The notes beneath the pieces were generated by a model. The model did not search any database, had not been told where the DNA came from, and saw nothing but the letters and a program-made list of their open reading frames with translations. Shown in pieces: positions 27,480 to 36,244 of a DNA stretch of 64,000 bases. Origin of the DNA: Anaerovirgula multivorans (GTDB taxonomy: Bacteria > Bacillota > Clostridia > Peptostreptococcales > Natronincolaceae); contig NZ_FZOJ01000015.1 of the NCBI RefSeq assembly GCF_900188145.1, positions 1 to 64,000 of the forward strand. Direction: 5' to 3'. The translations under genes were made by a program, and so were the position numbers. Position 1 is the stretch's first letter. Each line of letters begins with the position of its first letter.

Positions 27480-28512
27480 TATATTCATGCTGTTCTTAGG
27501 AGCTCCTTTTCTAGCACTTTTTCTAGTCAGTCAAGGTTTTATGAATCAAGGGAGAATGTTGGAATTTCCTACAACTATGCTGGAGGAACAGATGAGTGAA
27601 CTACAAAAGGAGATGCAGTTATTACATGAAAAAACCCTAGAAATGGGGATAAACGTTGAGATGCAGGAGGAAACCTTTCGTCTTCAAGAGGAAAGCTTGT
27701 CTGATTTATCCCAAATGAGTGCCACAGGGAGAAAATTATCTGATGACATTTACGAACAAAAGATACTGGATATGTTAGGACCTACAGTTGCTACTCATAT
27801 TTCTGATGCAACTGAAATCAAGGTTTTTAAATTAAATGAATTAGGGTATCGAGGTTATATTGCAAAAGTAAAACTTTTTAATCCTAAAGCTTTTAAAGTC
27901 GTGTTAGCTCAGGATACCCTAGGGAAATTAGAAACAACCTCCAATGCTGCCAAAAGAAAATCCGGTATTTTAGCTATTAATGGCGGTGGATTTTATACAG
28001 AGCAACGCAATGGTGCGTCTTATGCACAGCTGATAGGAAATACTGTTATTGATGGCAGGTTAGTGGAGGCATTTAACGGCTATCCAGGGGATTTGTTTTT
28101 TGCAGGCATCAACAGGAATGGACAAGTGATTGGAACCGTCCCCCATTCTGAAAAATCTCTTATGGAACTGGAACCCTATCAGGGAGTGAGCTTTATTCCT
28201 GTATTGTTAAAGAATGGTAAGAAGGTGGAAATACCAAGTAAGTGGAAAAAAACCAATGAACCTAGGACAATTATCGGCAAGTATGCCAACGATGATTTGA
28301 TCATGATTGTCATTGATGGAAGGCAAAATGATTGGAGTACTGGTGTTACTTTGGAATTGTTACAGGATAAGCTACTGGAGCTGGGAGTAAAGGAGGCATA
28401 TAACTTAGATGGAGGAGGATCTAGTGCCATGTATTTCAATGGCAAGATCTTGAATAAGCCATCAGATGGAAAAGAAAGACCTGTGGTCAATAACATTGTA
28501 ATTATGCCATAA
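27466..28512 (+). CDS. phosphodiester glycosidase family (NAGPA domain) exoprotein
   Basis: 348 residues from ATG 27466, with AAGGAGG 7 nt upstream inside the preceding gene. N-terminal signal anchor (about 3-24), a coiled-coil stretch (35-90), then the NAGPA/DUF2233 domain with LAINGGGFYTEQ, FAGINRNGQVIG, PRTIIG, MIVIDGRQ and NLDGGGSSAMYF. Family members cleave phosphodiester-linked sugars such as teichoic acid or exopolysaccharide. Translationally coupled to the coiled-coil protein, so they may work as a pair on the envelope. Confidence 0.88.
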   Translation: MSKINIFMLFLGAPFLALFLVSQGFMNQGRMLEFPTTMLEEQMSELQKEMQLLHEKTLEMGINVEMQEETFRLQEESLSDLSQMSATGRKLSDDIYEQKILDMLGPTVATHISDATEIKVFKLNELGYRGYIAKVKLFNPKAFKVVLAQDTLGKLETTSNAAKRKSGILAINGGGFYTEQRNGASYAQLIGNTVIDGRLVEAFNGYPGDLFFAGINRNGQVIGTVPHSEKSLMELEPYQGVSFIPVLLKNGKKVEIPSKWKKTNEPRTIIGKYANDDLIMIVIDGRQNDWSTGVTLELLQDKLLELGVKEAYNLDGGGSSAMYFNGKILNKPSDGKERPVVNNIVIMP

Positions 28513-28834
28513 GTCAAATGAATCAAGGGACATTTCGTTTAGTCTATTCTTCTTTAGATAAAAAGGAGGAATGACAGATGAAATGTCCTTATTCATTTTT
28601 GAAGGCATTAAAGATATAGCCAATTATATTTTTAATTATGCAAAGTTAAAACTATTTCCAAAATTTCCATGAGTGCATTCTCTTTTATTTTTTATATGTT
28701 AAAATTAATGGTATAAATTATAATATTTTCCATATAATTACACATTGTTTACAAATGGGTTGTCATATATTTATAACAGTTATAGTTAGTAAAACCTATA
28801 GCTGTAAAAATAAATTACTGAAAGGGGAGATTTT
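28513..28834. other. glycosidase / opp intergenic region
   Basis: Contains a hairpin (28525-28536 with 28580-28590, GGACATTTC/GAAATGTCC) followed by ATTCATTTTT, a possible terminator. Inside it AAGGAGG precedes a 13-codon frame (28578-28619) that may be a leader peptide or chance. The rest is A/T-rich. Confidence 0.4.
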
Positions 28835-30213
28835 ATGAAAATCAAAAAGTACTTCATTTTAACGCTGGCGATTCTTTTAATCTTCAGCATGGCTTTAAGT
28901 GGATGTGGAACTAAACAAGAAGAAACAGCAGTGATAAACAGACCGACCATATAGAAGCTATGACAAAGGAAGAGCTCAATGCCTATCGAGCTAAAAAGGA
29001 TGAACTCTGGAATAACGTCAAGGTATCCACTGACGGCTCCAGTATTACAATTGAATTAGTAAACCCAACCCCCTATTTCCCTTATTTAACCACGATGCCA
29101 ATATATGCACCTGTAAATGAAGCCTTTTATCAAGAACGAAAAGCAAAAGGTGACTATACTTTAAAAGCATCTGGACTTAATTCCAATGGACCTTGGATTA
29201 TGAAGGAGTGGAAGCATAATGAATCCTTCAAATACGAAAAAAATCCCCACTATTGGAATAGGGATAATATTAACATAGATGCTATGAACATTAGAATTGT
29301 AAATGATGTTGAAACACGGACAAATCTCTTGAAAACAGGTCAACTGGATGGATCTGCTATCCAAGCTAAGGATATTCCAGAATTTCAAGATATAGCCGTA
29401 TTAGAGCAATATGGATTACAGCCAATGGTTGATAAACCTGATTTTACATCCTTCTATATAGATTTTAATCATACTAATAATCCAATTACACAAAATGTCA
29501 ATATTCGTAAGGCTATGTCCTATGCCCTTGATCGCCAAAGCTTTGTTCAAAAAATCAATATTGGAGATCGACCTGCCTTAGGTTTTGTCCCTATGGGTTT
29601 TCCTGGATTAAAGAAATCCTTCCGGGAAGAAGTGGGTATTGAACTATTTGAAGGTAACCAAAAAGTAAAGGCAAGAGACTATTTAGTTAAAGGATTAGAA
29701 GAACTGGGACTTTCTGAACTCCCAGAAATAGAGTATCTCATGGAGGATAGCGATATTGCTAGAAAGATTGCTGAAAAATTTCAAGAGGATTGGGCACAAA
29801 TAGGCATCAAAGTGAATCTAGTTCCGCTTCCATGGGGAGAAAAATTATCAAGACTTCAAAAAGGTGATTTTGACCTCTGTACTGCTGGTTGGGGCCCCGA
29901 CTACCCAGACCCTATGACCTTCCTTGAAGTATTTGAATCTACAAATCCTAACAATCATGGTAGATACAGTCATCCTGAAGTGGATAGATTGATTAGAGCT
30001 GCTAAAACCGAAGCTGACCCTGAAGTTCGTATGAAATATTTATATGAAGTTGAAAAGCTACTGTTTGAAGATATGGCATTAGTATCTCAATACTATCGAA
30101 TCGCCCACTGGACCTATAAAAATTACTTAACTGGTGTTGTGAATAGAGGGATTGGCGTCAATACCGATTTTTATTGGGCTGACATTGACATGGAAGTAAA
30201 ACTGGCACAATAG
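28835..30213 (+). pseudogene. oligopeptide ABC transporter binding protein, internally deleted
   Basis: A normal lipoprotein signal (MKIKKYFILTLAILL.., lipobox LSGC, Cys 24) runs for 39 codons to a TAG at 28952-28954. A different frame then continues from about 28930 through 30213 with the C-terminal three quarters of an OppA/DppA-type SBP_bac_5 protein (EWKHNESFKYEKNPHYWN, MSYALDRQSFVQK, AGWGPDYPDPMTFLE). About 130 codons that should lie between are missing and the join is out of frame. The 417-codon ORF at 28960 has no signal peptide and would not be exported. Confidence 0.85.
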
Positions 30214-30285
30214 CTATATAAAAATATGTTATAGGAAGGGTGCTGCCACCCTTCCTTATTCGAAAATATATGGGAGGTATCATAA

Positions 30286-30996
30286 ATGTTACGGTATATT
30301 ATCAAACGTTTAATATATGCATTATTAACATTATGGGTTATTGCCACCATAACCTTTGTGTTGATGAAAGTTCTTCCTGGTGATCCTTTTAATGATCCCA
30401 AACTCAAACCCGATGTTCGAGTGTCTTTGATGAGACAGTATGGGTTGGACAAATCTATTCCTCAGCAATATGCCTTGTACATGAAAAATCTATTAAGGGG
30501 TGATTTAGGTACTTCTTTAAAACATCCAGGTCGCTCTGTAACAGCAATCATCCGAGATAGCTTTCCAAAATCCTTTGCTTTAGGATGGAGAGCGATGTTT
30601 ATCGCTGTTACCTTTGGTTTATTTTTTGGTATCATTGCGGCTTTAAATCATGAAAAGTTTTTAGATTACTTCTCTATTTTTATTGCTATGATAGGGGTGT
30701 CTGTCCCTAGTATTGTTATGGGGCCCTTCCTAGCTTATACCTTCGGGGTACGGTTAGGCTGGCTTCCTGTAACTGTTGATAAAACACAAATCTCTTACCT
30801 ACTGCCCTCTCTTGCCTTGGGGTTAGGTTCCTTGGCCTTCATCTCAAGATTGATGAGGGCAACTACACTTGAAGTTTTGAGTCAAGATTATATTAGTACA
30901 GCAAAATCAAAGGGACTTTCTAAAATACAGATTGTGTTTAAGCATATCATTCGAAATGCAATCATGCCTGTCGTTACTGTTTTGGGCCCCTTTTAG
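30286..30996 (+). pseudogene. oligopeptide ABC transporter permease OppB-like, truncated
   Basis: 236 residues that start as a normal OppB/DppB permease (MLRYIIKRLIYALLTLWVIATITFVLMKVLPGDP split over the first 33 residues, then the RATTLEVLSQDYISTAKSKGLS loop). It ends abruptly at VVTVLGPF because a deletion joins it to oppD. The last one or two membrane helices, about 60-70 residues, are lost. Confidence 0.85.
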
Positions 30997-32006
30997 AAGT
31001 CTCCTTTGACACCTATGCTGGAGAAATTCAAGCAGTTAGAAATATCTCCTTCTATCTTAGTAAAGGAGAAACCCTTGCCATTGTTGGCGAATCTGGCTGT
31101 GGTAAATCAGTAACAGCAAAATCTATTATGAGATTAAACCCCGAACCTCCAGCTAGATTTAAAGCTGGGGAAATCATTTTTGATGAAAAAGACATCACTA
31201 AACTAAAAGAAAAGGAAATGCAAAAGCTTCGAGGCAGTCAAATCAGTATGATTTTTCAAGACCCTATGACCTCCCTTAATCCTACTATGGCTATTGGCAA
31301 ACAAATCATGGAGGGGTTAAGACGCCACCGAAAAGTAAACCATGCTGAAGCAAAAAAAGTAGCTATAGAAATGCTACGTTTGGTACAAATTCCTAACCCT
31401 GAAAAAAGATTTAAAGAATATCCCCATCAATTTTCTGGAGGTATGCGACAACGAGCAATGATAGCCATCGCTCTAGTATGCAATCCCCAAATTTTGATTG
31501 CTGACGAGCCCACAACCGCCCTTGATGTGACTATTCAAGCACAAATTCTTGAGTTAATGAATGATTTGCGCAGCAAGATCAATACCTCCATTATTATGAT
31601 TACTCATGATTTGGGAGTAGTGGCTCATATGGCTCAAAGGGTTATCGTAATGTATGGGGGAAAAATTGTTGAAACAGGATCAACATCTGACATTTTTTAT
31701 CACTCAAGACATCCCTATAGCTGGGGGCTTTTGAGTTCTGTGCCAAGACTTGATATCAAGAAAAAGGATGGCAAACTATCTTCTATAGAAGGAACACCCC
31801 CTGATTTGTTCGCACCGCCGCAAGGCTGTCCATTTGCGGATCGATGTGAATATGCCATGAAGATTTGTCAACAGCAGATGCCTCCTTCCTTTGAAATAAA
31901 TATAAGTCATGAAGCCTCCTGCTGGCTTAATCATCCTCAGTCTCCATCCGTAGAACCTCCTATCTTTACTAAAAAAAATAAGCAATTGAGCAAGGGGGGA
32001 GCTTAG
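30990..32006 (+). pseudogene. oligopeptide ABC transporter ATPase OppD-like, 5' end deleted
   Basis: From 30990 the frame reads LLEVSFDTYAGEIQAV.. and is a near-complete OppD ATPase: Walker A GESGCGKS (about 31087-31110), signature FSGGMRQR, Walker [12 protein letters not shown], and the C-terminal PLTDLFAPP-like oligopeptide region with CPFADRC. It lacks its first 10-15 codons, start and ribosome site. Any ATG-initiated product (31128) would miss Walker A. The junction with oppB removed all of oppC. Confidence 0.85.
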
Positions 32007-32009
32007 ACA

Positions 32010-32975
32010 ATGAATACAAATAAAGAAGTGCTCATTTGTATAAAAAATCTTAAAAAATATTTTGAAGTAGATAAACATGTATTCTTGAAGGCAGTAGATG
32101 ATGTTACTTTTGATATTTATAAGGGAGAAACATTAGGATTGGTAGGAGAATCGGGCTGTGGCAAGTCTACCATAGGTCGAACCCTCCTAAGTATGTATGC
32201 CGCTACCGATGGTATTGTTGAATTTGATGGAGAAAATGTTCATAGCTTTAAAAGAGATAAAGAAAAGGAATTCAAAAAACGTGCTCAAATGATTTTTCAA
32301 GACCCCTACGCCTCTCTAAACCCTAGAATGCTTGTATCCAATATTATTGCAGAGGGAATAGATATTCATCAACTATTTAAGGGAGCCGAAAGATTAGATC
32401 GAATCCATGAGCTCTTGGAATTGGTTGGACTCAATAGAGAACATGCAAACCGTTTTCCTCATGAGTTTAGTGGTGGACAGCGACAGCGGATTGGTATTGC
32501 TAGAGCTTTGGCAGTGCAGCCTGATTTTGTTGTCTGCGATGAGCCTATTTCTGCTCTTGATGTATCCGTACAAGCACAAGTGGTAAACCTTTTGCAGGAG
32601 CTTCAACAGAAATATCAATTGACTTATTTGTTTATTGCTCATGATCTTTCAATGGTTCGCTATATATCAGATCGAGTAGCGGTCATGTATCTTGGAACTA
32701 TAGTGGAATTAGCTGATAGTAATGAGGTGTATACAAATCCTGTACATCCCTATACAAAGGCATTACTTTCAGCAATTCCTATTCCCGATCCAGATGTTCA
32801 AAGAGACAGAAATAGGATCGCTCTGCAGGGAGATGTCCCTAGTCCTATATATCCTCCAGATGGCTGTAAGTTTGTAGACCGTTGTTCTGCAGCAAAAGAG
32901 GTTTGCAGACACCAACGACCAGGATTAATAGAAATATCCTCTCAACATTATGTGGCATGTCATTTAATTGAATAG
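32010..32975 (+). CDS. oligopeptide ABC transporter ATPase OppF-like
   Basis: 321 residues, full length. Walker [10 protein letters not shown] (about 52-60), [15 protein letters not shown], signature [15 protein letters not shown], Walker [13 protein letters not shown], and the C-terminal oligopeptide/dipeptide domain with [13 protein letters not shown] at 32010, three bases after the oppD remnant, with GGGGGGAG upstream. Intact itself, but its transporter partners are destroyed, so it is likely an orphan unless it serves another importer. Confidence 0.88.
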   Translation: MNTNKEVLICIKNLKKYFEVDKHVFLKAVDDVTFDIYKGETLGLVGESGCGKSTIGRTLLSMYAATDGIVEFDGENVHSFKRDKEKEFKKRAQMIFQDPYASLNPRMLVSNIIAEGIDIHQLFKGAERLDRIHELLELVGLNREHANRFPHEFSGGQRQRIGIARALAVQPDFVVCDEPISALDVSVQAQVVNLLQELQQKYQLTYLFIAHDLSMVRYISDRVAVMYLGTIVELADSNEVYTNPVHPYTKALLSAIPIPDPDVQRDRNRIALQGDVPSPIYPPDGCKFVDRCSAAKEVCRHQRPGLIEISSQHYVACHLIE

Positions 32976-33038
32976 AAAAAAATCAATAATGTTTTTTCCC
33001 TCTCATACCATTAAAAGTTTATACTTTCTTAAACAAGA

Positions 33039-33084
33039 AAAAATCAACTAAAAATTTTTGGAATTTTTAGTTGATTTTGTTTTT
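33039..33084. terminator. bidirectional terminator
   Basis: Long perfect stem AAAATCAACTAAAAATT / AATTTTTAGTTGATTTT with a 5-nt loop, T-runs on both sides. It serves oppF on the plus strand and the remnant gene on the minus strand. Confidence 0.8.
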
Positions 33085-33173
33085 CAATAAAAGTATTTTT
33101 CAATTACAGCTTCTGCTACCTTAATTCCATCTACAACAGCTGAAATAATACCTCCTGCATATTCTGCCCCTCT
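33084..33173 (-). pseudogene. 3' fragment of FAD-dependent oxidoreductase
   Basis: 29 codons on the minus strand, ending in TGA, read GAEYAGGIISAVVDGIKVAEAV.., the C-terminal GAGYAGGI-SAA.DG dinucleotide/FAD segment of FAD-dependent dehydrogenases. The upstream part is cut off at about 33173 where the IS91 remnant begins, so only the gene's tail remains. Confidence 0.6.
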
Positions 33174-33475
33174 CTAGAGGGATACAAACCTTTGGAGAGT
33201 TTTTAAATTTTAATCCTCATTTACATGTAATAGCGACAGACGGCTGCTTTTATGGTGACACGAAATTTATGACTGGACTTTCTTCAAATTCTGAAGACCT
33301 GGTAGTCCCCTTTGTCATGGAAGTCTTTAACATGCTCAAAAAAGAGGGAAAGATCAATAGTTTTATAATGGAGAATATGATGAATTGGCAGCACAGCGGC
33401 TTCAATATCTATTGTGGACAGGCTGTAAGTATGCCCCAGAATGAGGGGACGTACCCACCGGAAAGCCAGATAAGT
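33174..33475 (+). mobile_element. IS91-family transposase remnant
   Basis: From about 33177 the frame reads IQTFGEFLNFNPHLHVIATDG, then MLKKEGKINSFIMENMM-NWQHSGFNIYCG. This is the HUH/Y2 transposase segment (PHLHxxxTDG, and KKEGKI....WRHSGF) of IS91-like elements. Both ends are missing, and after about 33440 the match is lost although the frame stays open to 33715. A dead fragment. Confidence 0.72.
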
Positions 33476-33579
33476 CTTCTGACTAAGAATCATGATCCTC
33501 CGAATTTTGATTGGTTCATTTTCTTCCCTCTTTCAATAGCACAGGCAGGCAATCAACTGTACCTGTTATTTTACTATAA

Positions 33580-33668
33580 AAAGGGTGCAGAGGTAAATTC
33601 TAGGTTTATAGAATTTACTCTTGCAAACTCTAAAAACCGGAATTTAAATTTTCATTTTAGTTTTTATA
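33580..33668. repeat. interspersed hairpin repeat, copy 2
   Basis: Same as 2228-2312 in inverted orientation: GCAGAGGTAAATTCTA (33587-33602) pairs with TAGAATTTACTCTTGC (33609-33624). The flanks GGTGCAG and AATTTAAATTTTCATTTTAG are also shared. Confidence 0.6.
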
Positions 33669-33718
33669 TAAACGAAACGTCCCCTTGCCATATCCGGACC
33701 CTTGTCATATTTTGATGC

Positions 33719-33732
33719 CGAACATACGTTTG
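33719..33732 (+). promoter_or_regulatory. LexA (SOS) box
   Basis: CGAACATACGTTTG matches the Gram-positive LexA consensus CGAACRNRYGTTYG at every position and overlaps the -35 box of the radical SAM gene promoter. Confidence 0.82.
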
Positions 33733-33758
33733 ACAATTCTTGCCTTTTAAGGTAGAAT
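33730..33758 (+). promoter_or_regulatory. promoter of radical SAM/DUF4130 operon
   Basis: TTGACA (33730-33735), 17 bp, TAGAAT (33753-33758). The LexA box covers the -35. Confidence 0.78.
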
Positions 33759-33808
33759 AAACTCATACGAAAACTCATAAATTTTCTGATGGTTGAGGGG
33801 TGGAAAAG

Positions 33809-35122
33809 ATGGAGTTGTTAAGTAAGCTGGAGATTTTAGCTGATGCAGCAAAATATGATGTTTCTTGTTCTTCCAGTGGAAGTAATAGAAAAAATGTCGG
33901 AAAAGGATTGGGCAATGGGCATATGGCGGGGATATGCCACAGCTGGTCAGATGATGGCCGATGCATATCTCTTTTAAAGATCCTGTTAACCAATGAATGC
34001 ATCTATAACTGTGTTTACTGTGTAAATAGAAGCAGCAATGACATTCCACGGGCTTCCTTCACCCCTGAAGAGGTAGCGGAGCTTACCATCAATTTTTACC
34101 GAAGGAATTACATAGAAGGATTATTTTTATCTGCAGCTGTTTTTAAAAGTCCTGACTATACAATGGAGCTTATGGTAAAGACAGCTAAGTTGCTTCGTCA
34201 AGAATATCGTTTCAATGGCTATATCCATATGAAGGCAATTCCAGGGGCAGATATATCTCTAATACATGAAGCGGGACAGCTGGTAGACAGAATGAGTGTC
34301 AATATAGAGTTGCCTTCCAATGAAGGGTTAAAGCTTTTGGCTCCCCAAAAAAAGAAGGAAGCGATTATTAAACCTATGGGATTTATCTCCTCTCAAATCA
34401 CTGAAAAGGTAGAGGAGAGAAAGTTGTATAGGAAGGCAGGCAATTTTGTGCCAGCAGGGCAAAGTACCCAATTAATCGTAGGAGCTACTTCTGATGCAGA
34501 TTTAAATATTCTACGGTTATCAGAGGGACTTTATAATCGTTTTGGACTAAAAAGAGTTTATTATTCTGCTTATGTTCCAGTATCTAGTGACCCTAAACTG
34601 CCAGTCATCGCCAACCCTCCTCTGCTGAGGGAGCATCGTCTTTATCAAGCGGATTGGCTACTGCGGTTCTATGGCTTTTCTTCAAAGGAGCTATTGCAGG
34701 AGGACCAGCCAAATTTTGATGTATTTTTAGATCCTAAGTGCAATTGGGCTTTGAGGAATCTTCATCTGTTTCCCTTGGAAATCAATCGTGCTCCTTATGA
34801 AATGCTGTTAAGAATACCGGGAATAGGAGTGAAATCAGCCAATCGCATTGCTGCCGCCAGAAGGTTTCATTCTCTAAGCTATGATAGCTTAAAAAAGATA
34901 GGTGTGGTTCTAAAAAGGGCAAAGTTCTTTATAACCTGCAATGGAAGATACTACGGAGAAATTGGCTTTAAGGAAAATCTTTTGAGGCAGTCACTTATAG
35001 GGGAGTTGCCGAAAATTTCCAATCAGAAAAGAGATGAGGGACAGCAGCTATCGATGTTTTCTCTACTGCCGGAGGTAGTTAAGCCTCAGGAGATATTGAC
35101 TACAGTAACGGGGGAGTTTTAA
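33809..35122 (+). CDS. radical SAM protein of DNA modification/repair type (TIGR03916-like)
   Basis: 437 residues from ATG 33809 (GAGGGG 8 nt upstream; GTG 33800 is an alternative). The radical SAM cluster motif CIYNCVYC gives C64, C68 and C71. A C-terminal helix-hairpin-helix RIPGIGVKSANRI (nt about 34813-34851) suggests DNA binding. This matches the putative DNA modification/repair radical SAM family that is always paired with a DUF4130/uracil-glycosylase-like partner, as here. The LexA-box promoter supports a DNA-damage role. The reaction is unknown. Confidence 0.88.
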   Translation: MELLSKLEILADAAKYDVSCSSSGSNRKNVGKGLGNGHMAGICHSWSDDGRCISLLKILLTNECIYNCVYCVNRSSNDIPRASFTPEEVAELTINFYRRNYIEGLFLSAAVFKSPDYTMELMVKTAKLLRQEYRFNGYIHMKAIPGADISLIHEAGQLVDRMSVNIELPSNEGLKLLAPQKKKEAIIKPMGFISSQITEKVEERKLYRKAGNFVPAGQSTQLIVGATSDADLNILRLSEGLYNRFGLKRVYYSAYVPVSSDPKLPVIANPPLLREHRLYQADWLLRFYGFSSKELLQEDQPNFDVFLDPKCNWALRNLHLFPLEINRAPYEMLLRIPGIGVKSANRIAAARRFHSLSYDSLKKIGVVLKRAKFFITCNGRYYGEIGFKENLLRQSLIGELPKISNQKRDEGQQLSMFSLLPEVVKPQEILTTVTGEF

Positions 35123-35123
35123 T

Positions 35124-35867
35124 ATGTACTATTATATTTATGATGGAAGCTTTGAGGGGATGCTGACGGCTGTATACGAAGCCTATTACCGCCCTGAAAG
35201 GCCAGAAAAGATTCTACGACAGAATAGTATACAGGAAAATATTTTTGTCTCGAGTATATTGATTCATACGGATGAAGAAAAGGCTGGGAAGGTTTATCAT
35301 GCTATTAAAGAAAAGATATCATCTATGGCCCTAAGAAACGTGTTTTATGCATTCCTTTCTGAGGAGGAAAATGCTGCTACAAAGGTATATCAGTATCTTA
35401 GGTTAGGATGGAGGGTGGGAAAAAGGATAGATGATTATCATGCAGAGGATAGGGTATTGGCTCTTCACCAATTAAGTCAAAAAGTCAGCAGAGAGACCCA
35501 CGGCATGCTGGGTCTTTTACGGTTCCAAAAAATTGAGGGGGATATCTATTATGCTGAAATAGAACCAGATCATAATATAACGGCACTGCTGGCACCCCAC
35601 TTTGCTAGACGAATGGCGGATCAAAACTGGATTATCCATGATGTGAAAAGAGATATAGCAGCTCTTTATAATAAGGAAAGATGGATTATGACGGAAGGAC
35701 AGCTGCAGGAGGAGATTGCCTTAGATGAAGAAGAAATCCAATACCAAGATTTGTGGAGAAAATATTTTAAGACGATAGCCATCAAAAGCCGTAAAAATCC
35801 CCGGCTACAAAAGGCTTTTATGCCGAAACGCTATTGGAAGCATCTAGTAGAATTAAAGGGTAAATAG
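35124..35867 (+). CDS. DUF4130 protein, radical SAM partner (TIGR03915-like)
   Basis: 247 residues starting 1 bp after the radical SAM gene. YYYIYDGSFEGMLTAVYEAYYRPERPEKI at the N-terminus (shown over residues 2-30), HGMLGLLRF, PLAPHF-like LLAPHFARRM, NWIIHDVKRDIAALY and the C-terminal KNPRLQKAFMPKRYWKHL are typical of DUF4130. In other genomes the family is fused to a uracil-DNA-glycosylase-like domain, which is absent here. Probably a DNA-processing partner under SOS control. Confidence 0.88.
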   Translation: MYYYIYDGSFEGMLTAVYEAYYRPERPEKILRQNSIQENIFVSSILIHTDEEKAGKVYHAIKEKISSMALRNVFYAFLSEEENAATKVYQYLRLGWRVGKRIDDYHAEDRVLALHQLSQKVSRETHGMLGLLRFQKIEGDIYYAEIEPDHNITALLAPHFARRMADQNWIIHDVKRDIAALYNKERWIMTEGQLQEEIALDEEEIQYQDLWRKYFKTIAIKSRKNPRLQKAFMPKRYWKHLVELKGK

Positions 35868-35869
35868 AA

Positions 35870-35897
35870 AAGACGACCTGCAGTGGTCGTCTTTTAA
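35870..35897 (+). terminator. terminator of repair operon
   Basis: AAGACGACC TGCAGT GGTCGTCTT followed by TTAAAG; 9-bp stem. Confidence 0.75.
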
Positions 35898-36020
35898 AGG
35901 GCTCTGAAACACTCACTAAACTTGGGGAGTTAAAAATGAGTTATACTTATTAAAATACACAGAGCCTGTACGTTTATTATATCATAAATTGCAAGAATAT
36001 TGAAATATATTTCATGGAAA

Positions 36021-36215
36021 AGGGGACATATTATGTCCCCTCAGACTGTTGAAAAACCTCCATCTTCTTCGGTGCTTTGAAAATCCAGCACCCTTACGTA
36101 TTTCCGTATACGCTGCGGTCGCTGGATTTTCTTGCGCCTCGAATCTGAAGGCTTTTGAACAGTCTGGATTTTGTTGGCTATTTCAACAAAATCGAGGGAC
36201 GAAATATGTCCCTCG
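36021..36215. repeat. composite of hairpins and MITE-like element
   Basis: Four structures in a row. (1) Palindrome AGGGGACATA-T-TATGTCCCCT (36021-36041). (2) A 125-bp element (36042-36166) with 15-bp end repeats CAGACTGTTGAAAAA / CTTTTGAACAGTCTG and an internal perfect inverted repeat GAAAATCCAGC / GCTGGATTTTC. (3) GATTTTGTTG/CAACAAAATC (36167-36192). (4) CGAGGGAC/GTCCCTCG (36193-36215). The open frame at 36049-36258 lies inside it and is not a gene. Confidence 0.7.
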
Positions 36216-36244
36216 AAAGAATTGTAATCAAATTGGATTCTACC

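Noticed and set aside
31128-32006. ATG-initiated OppD protein
   Set aside because: It would begin after Walker A. The homologous frame continues upstream to the deletion junction at 30990, so the gene is a remnant.
33476-33715. C-terminal part of the 148-codon frame after the IS91 segment
   Set aside because: The match to transposases stops near 33440 and the rest overlaps the hairpin repeat copy 2; open by chance.
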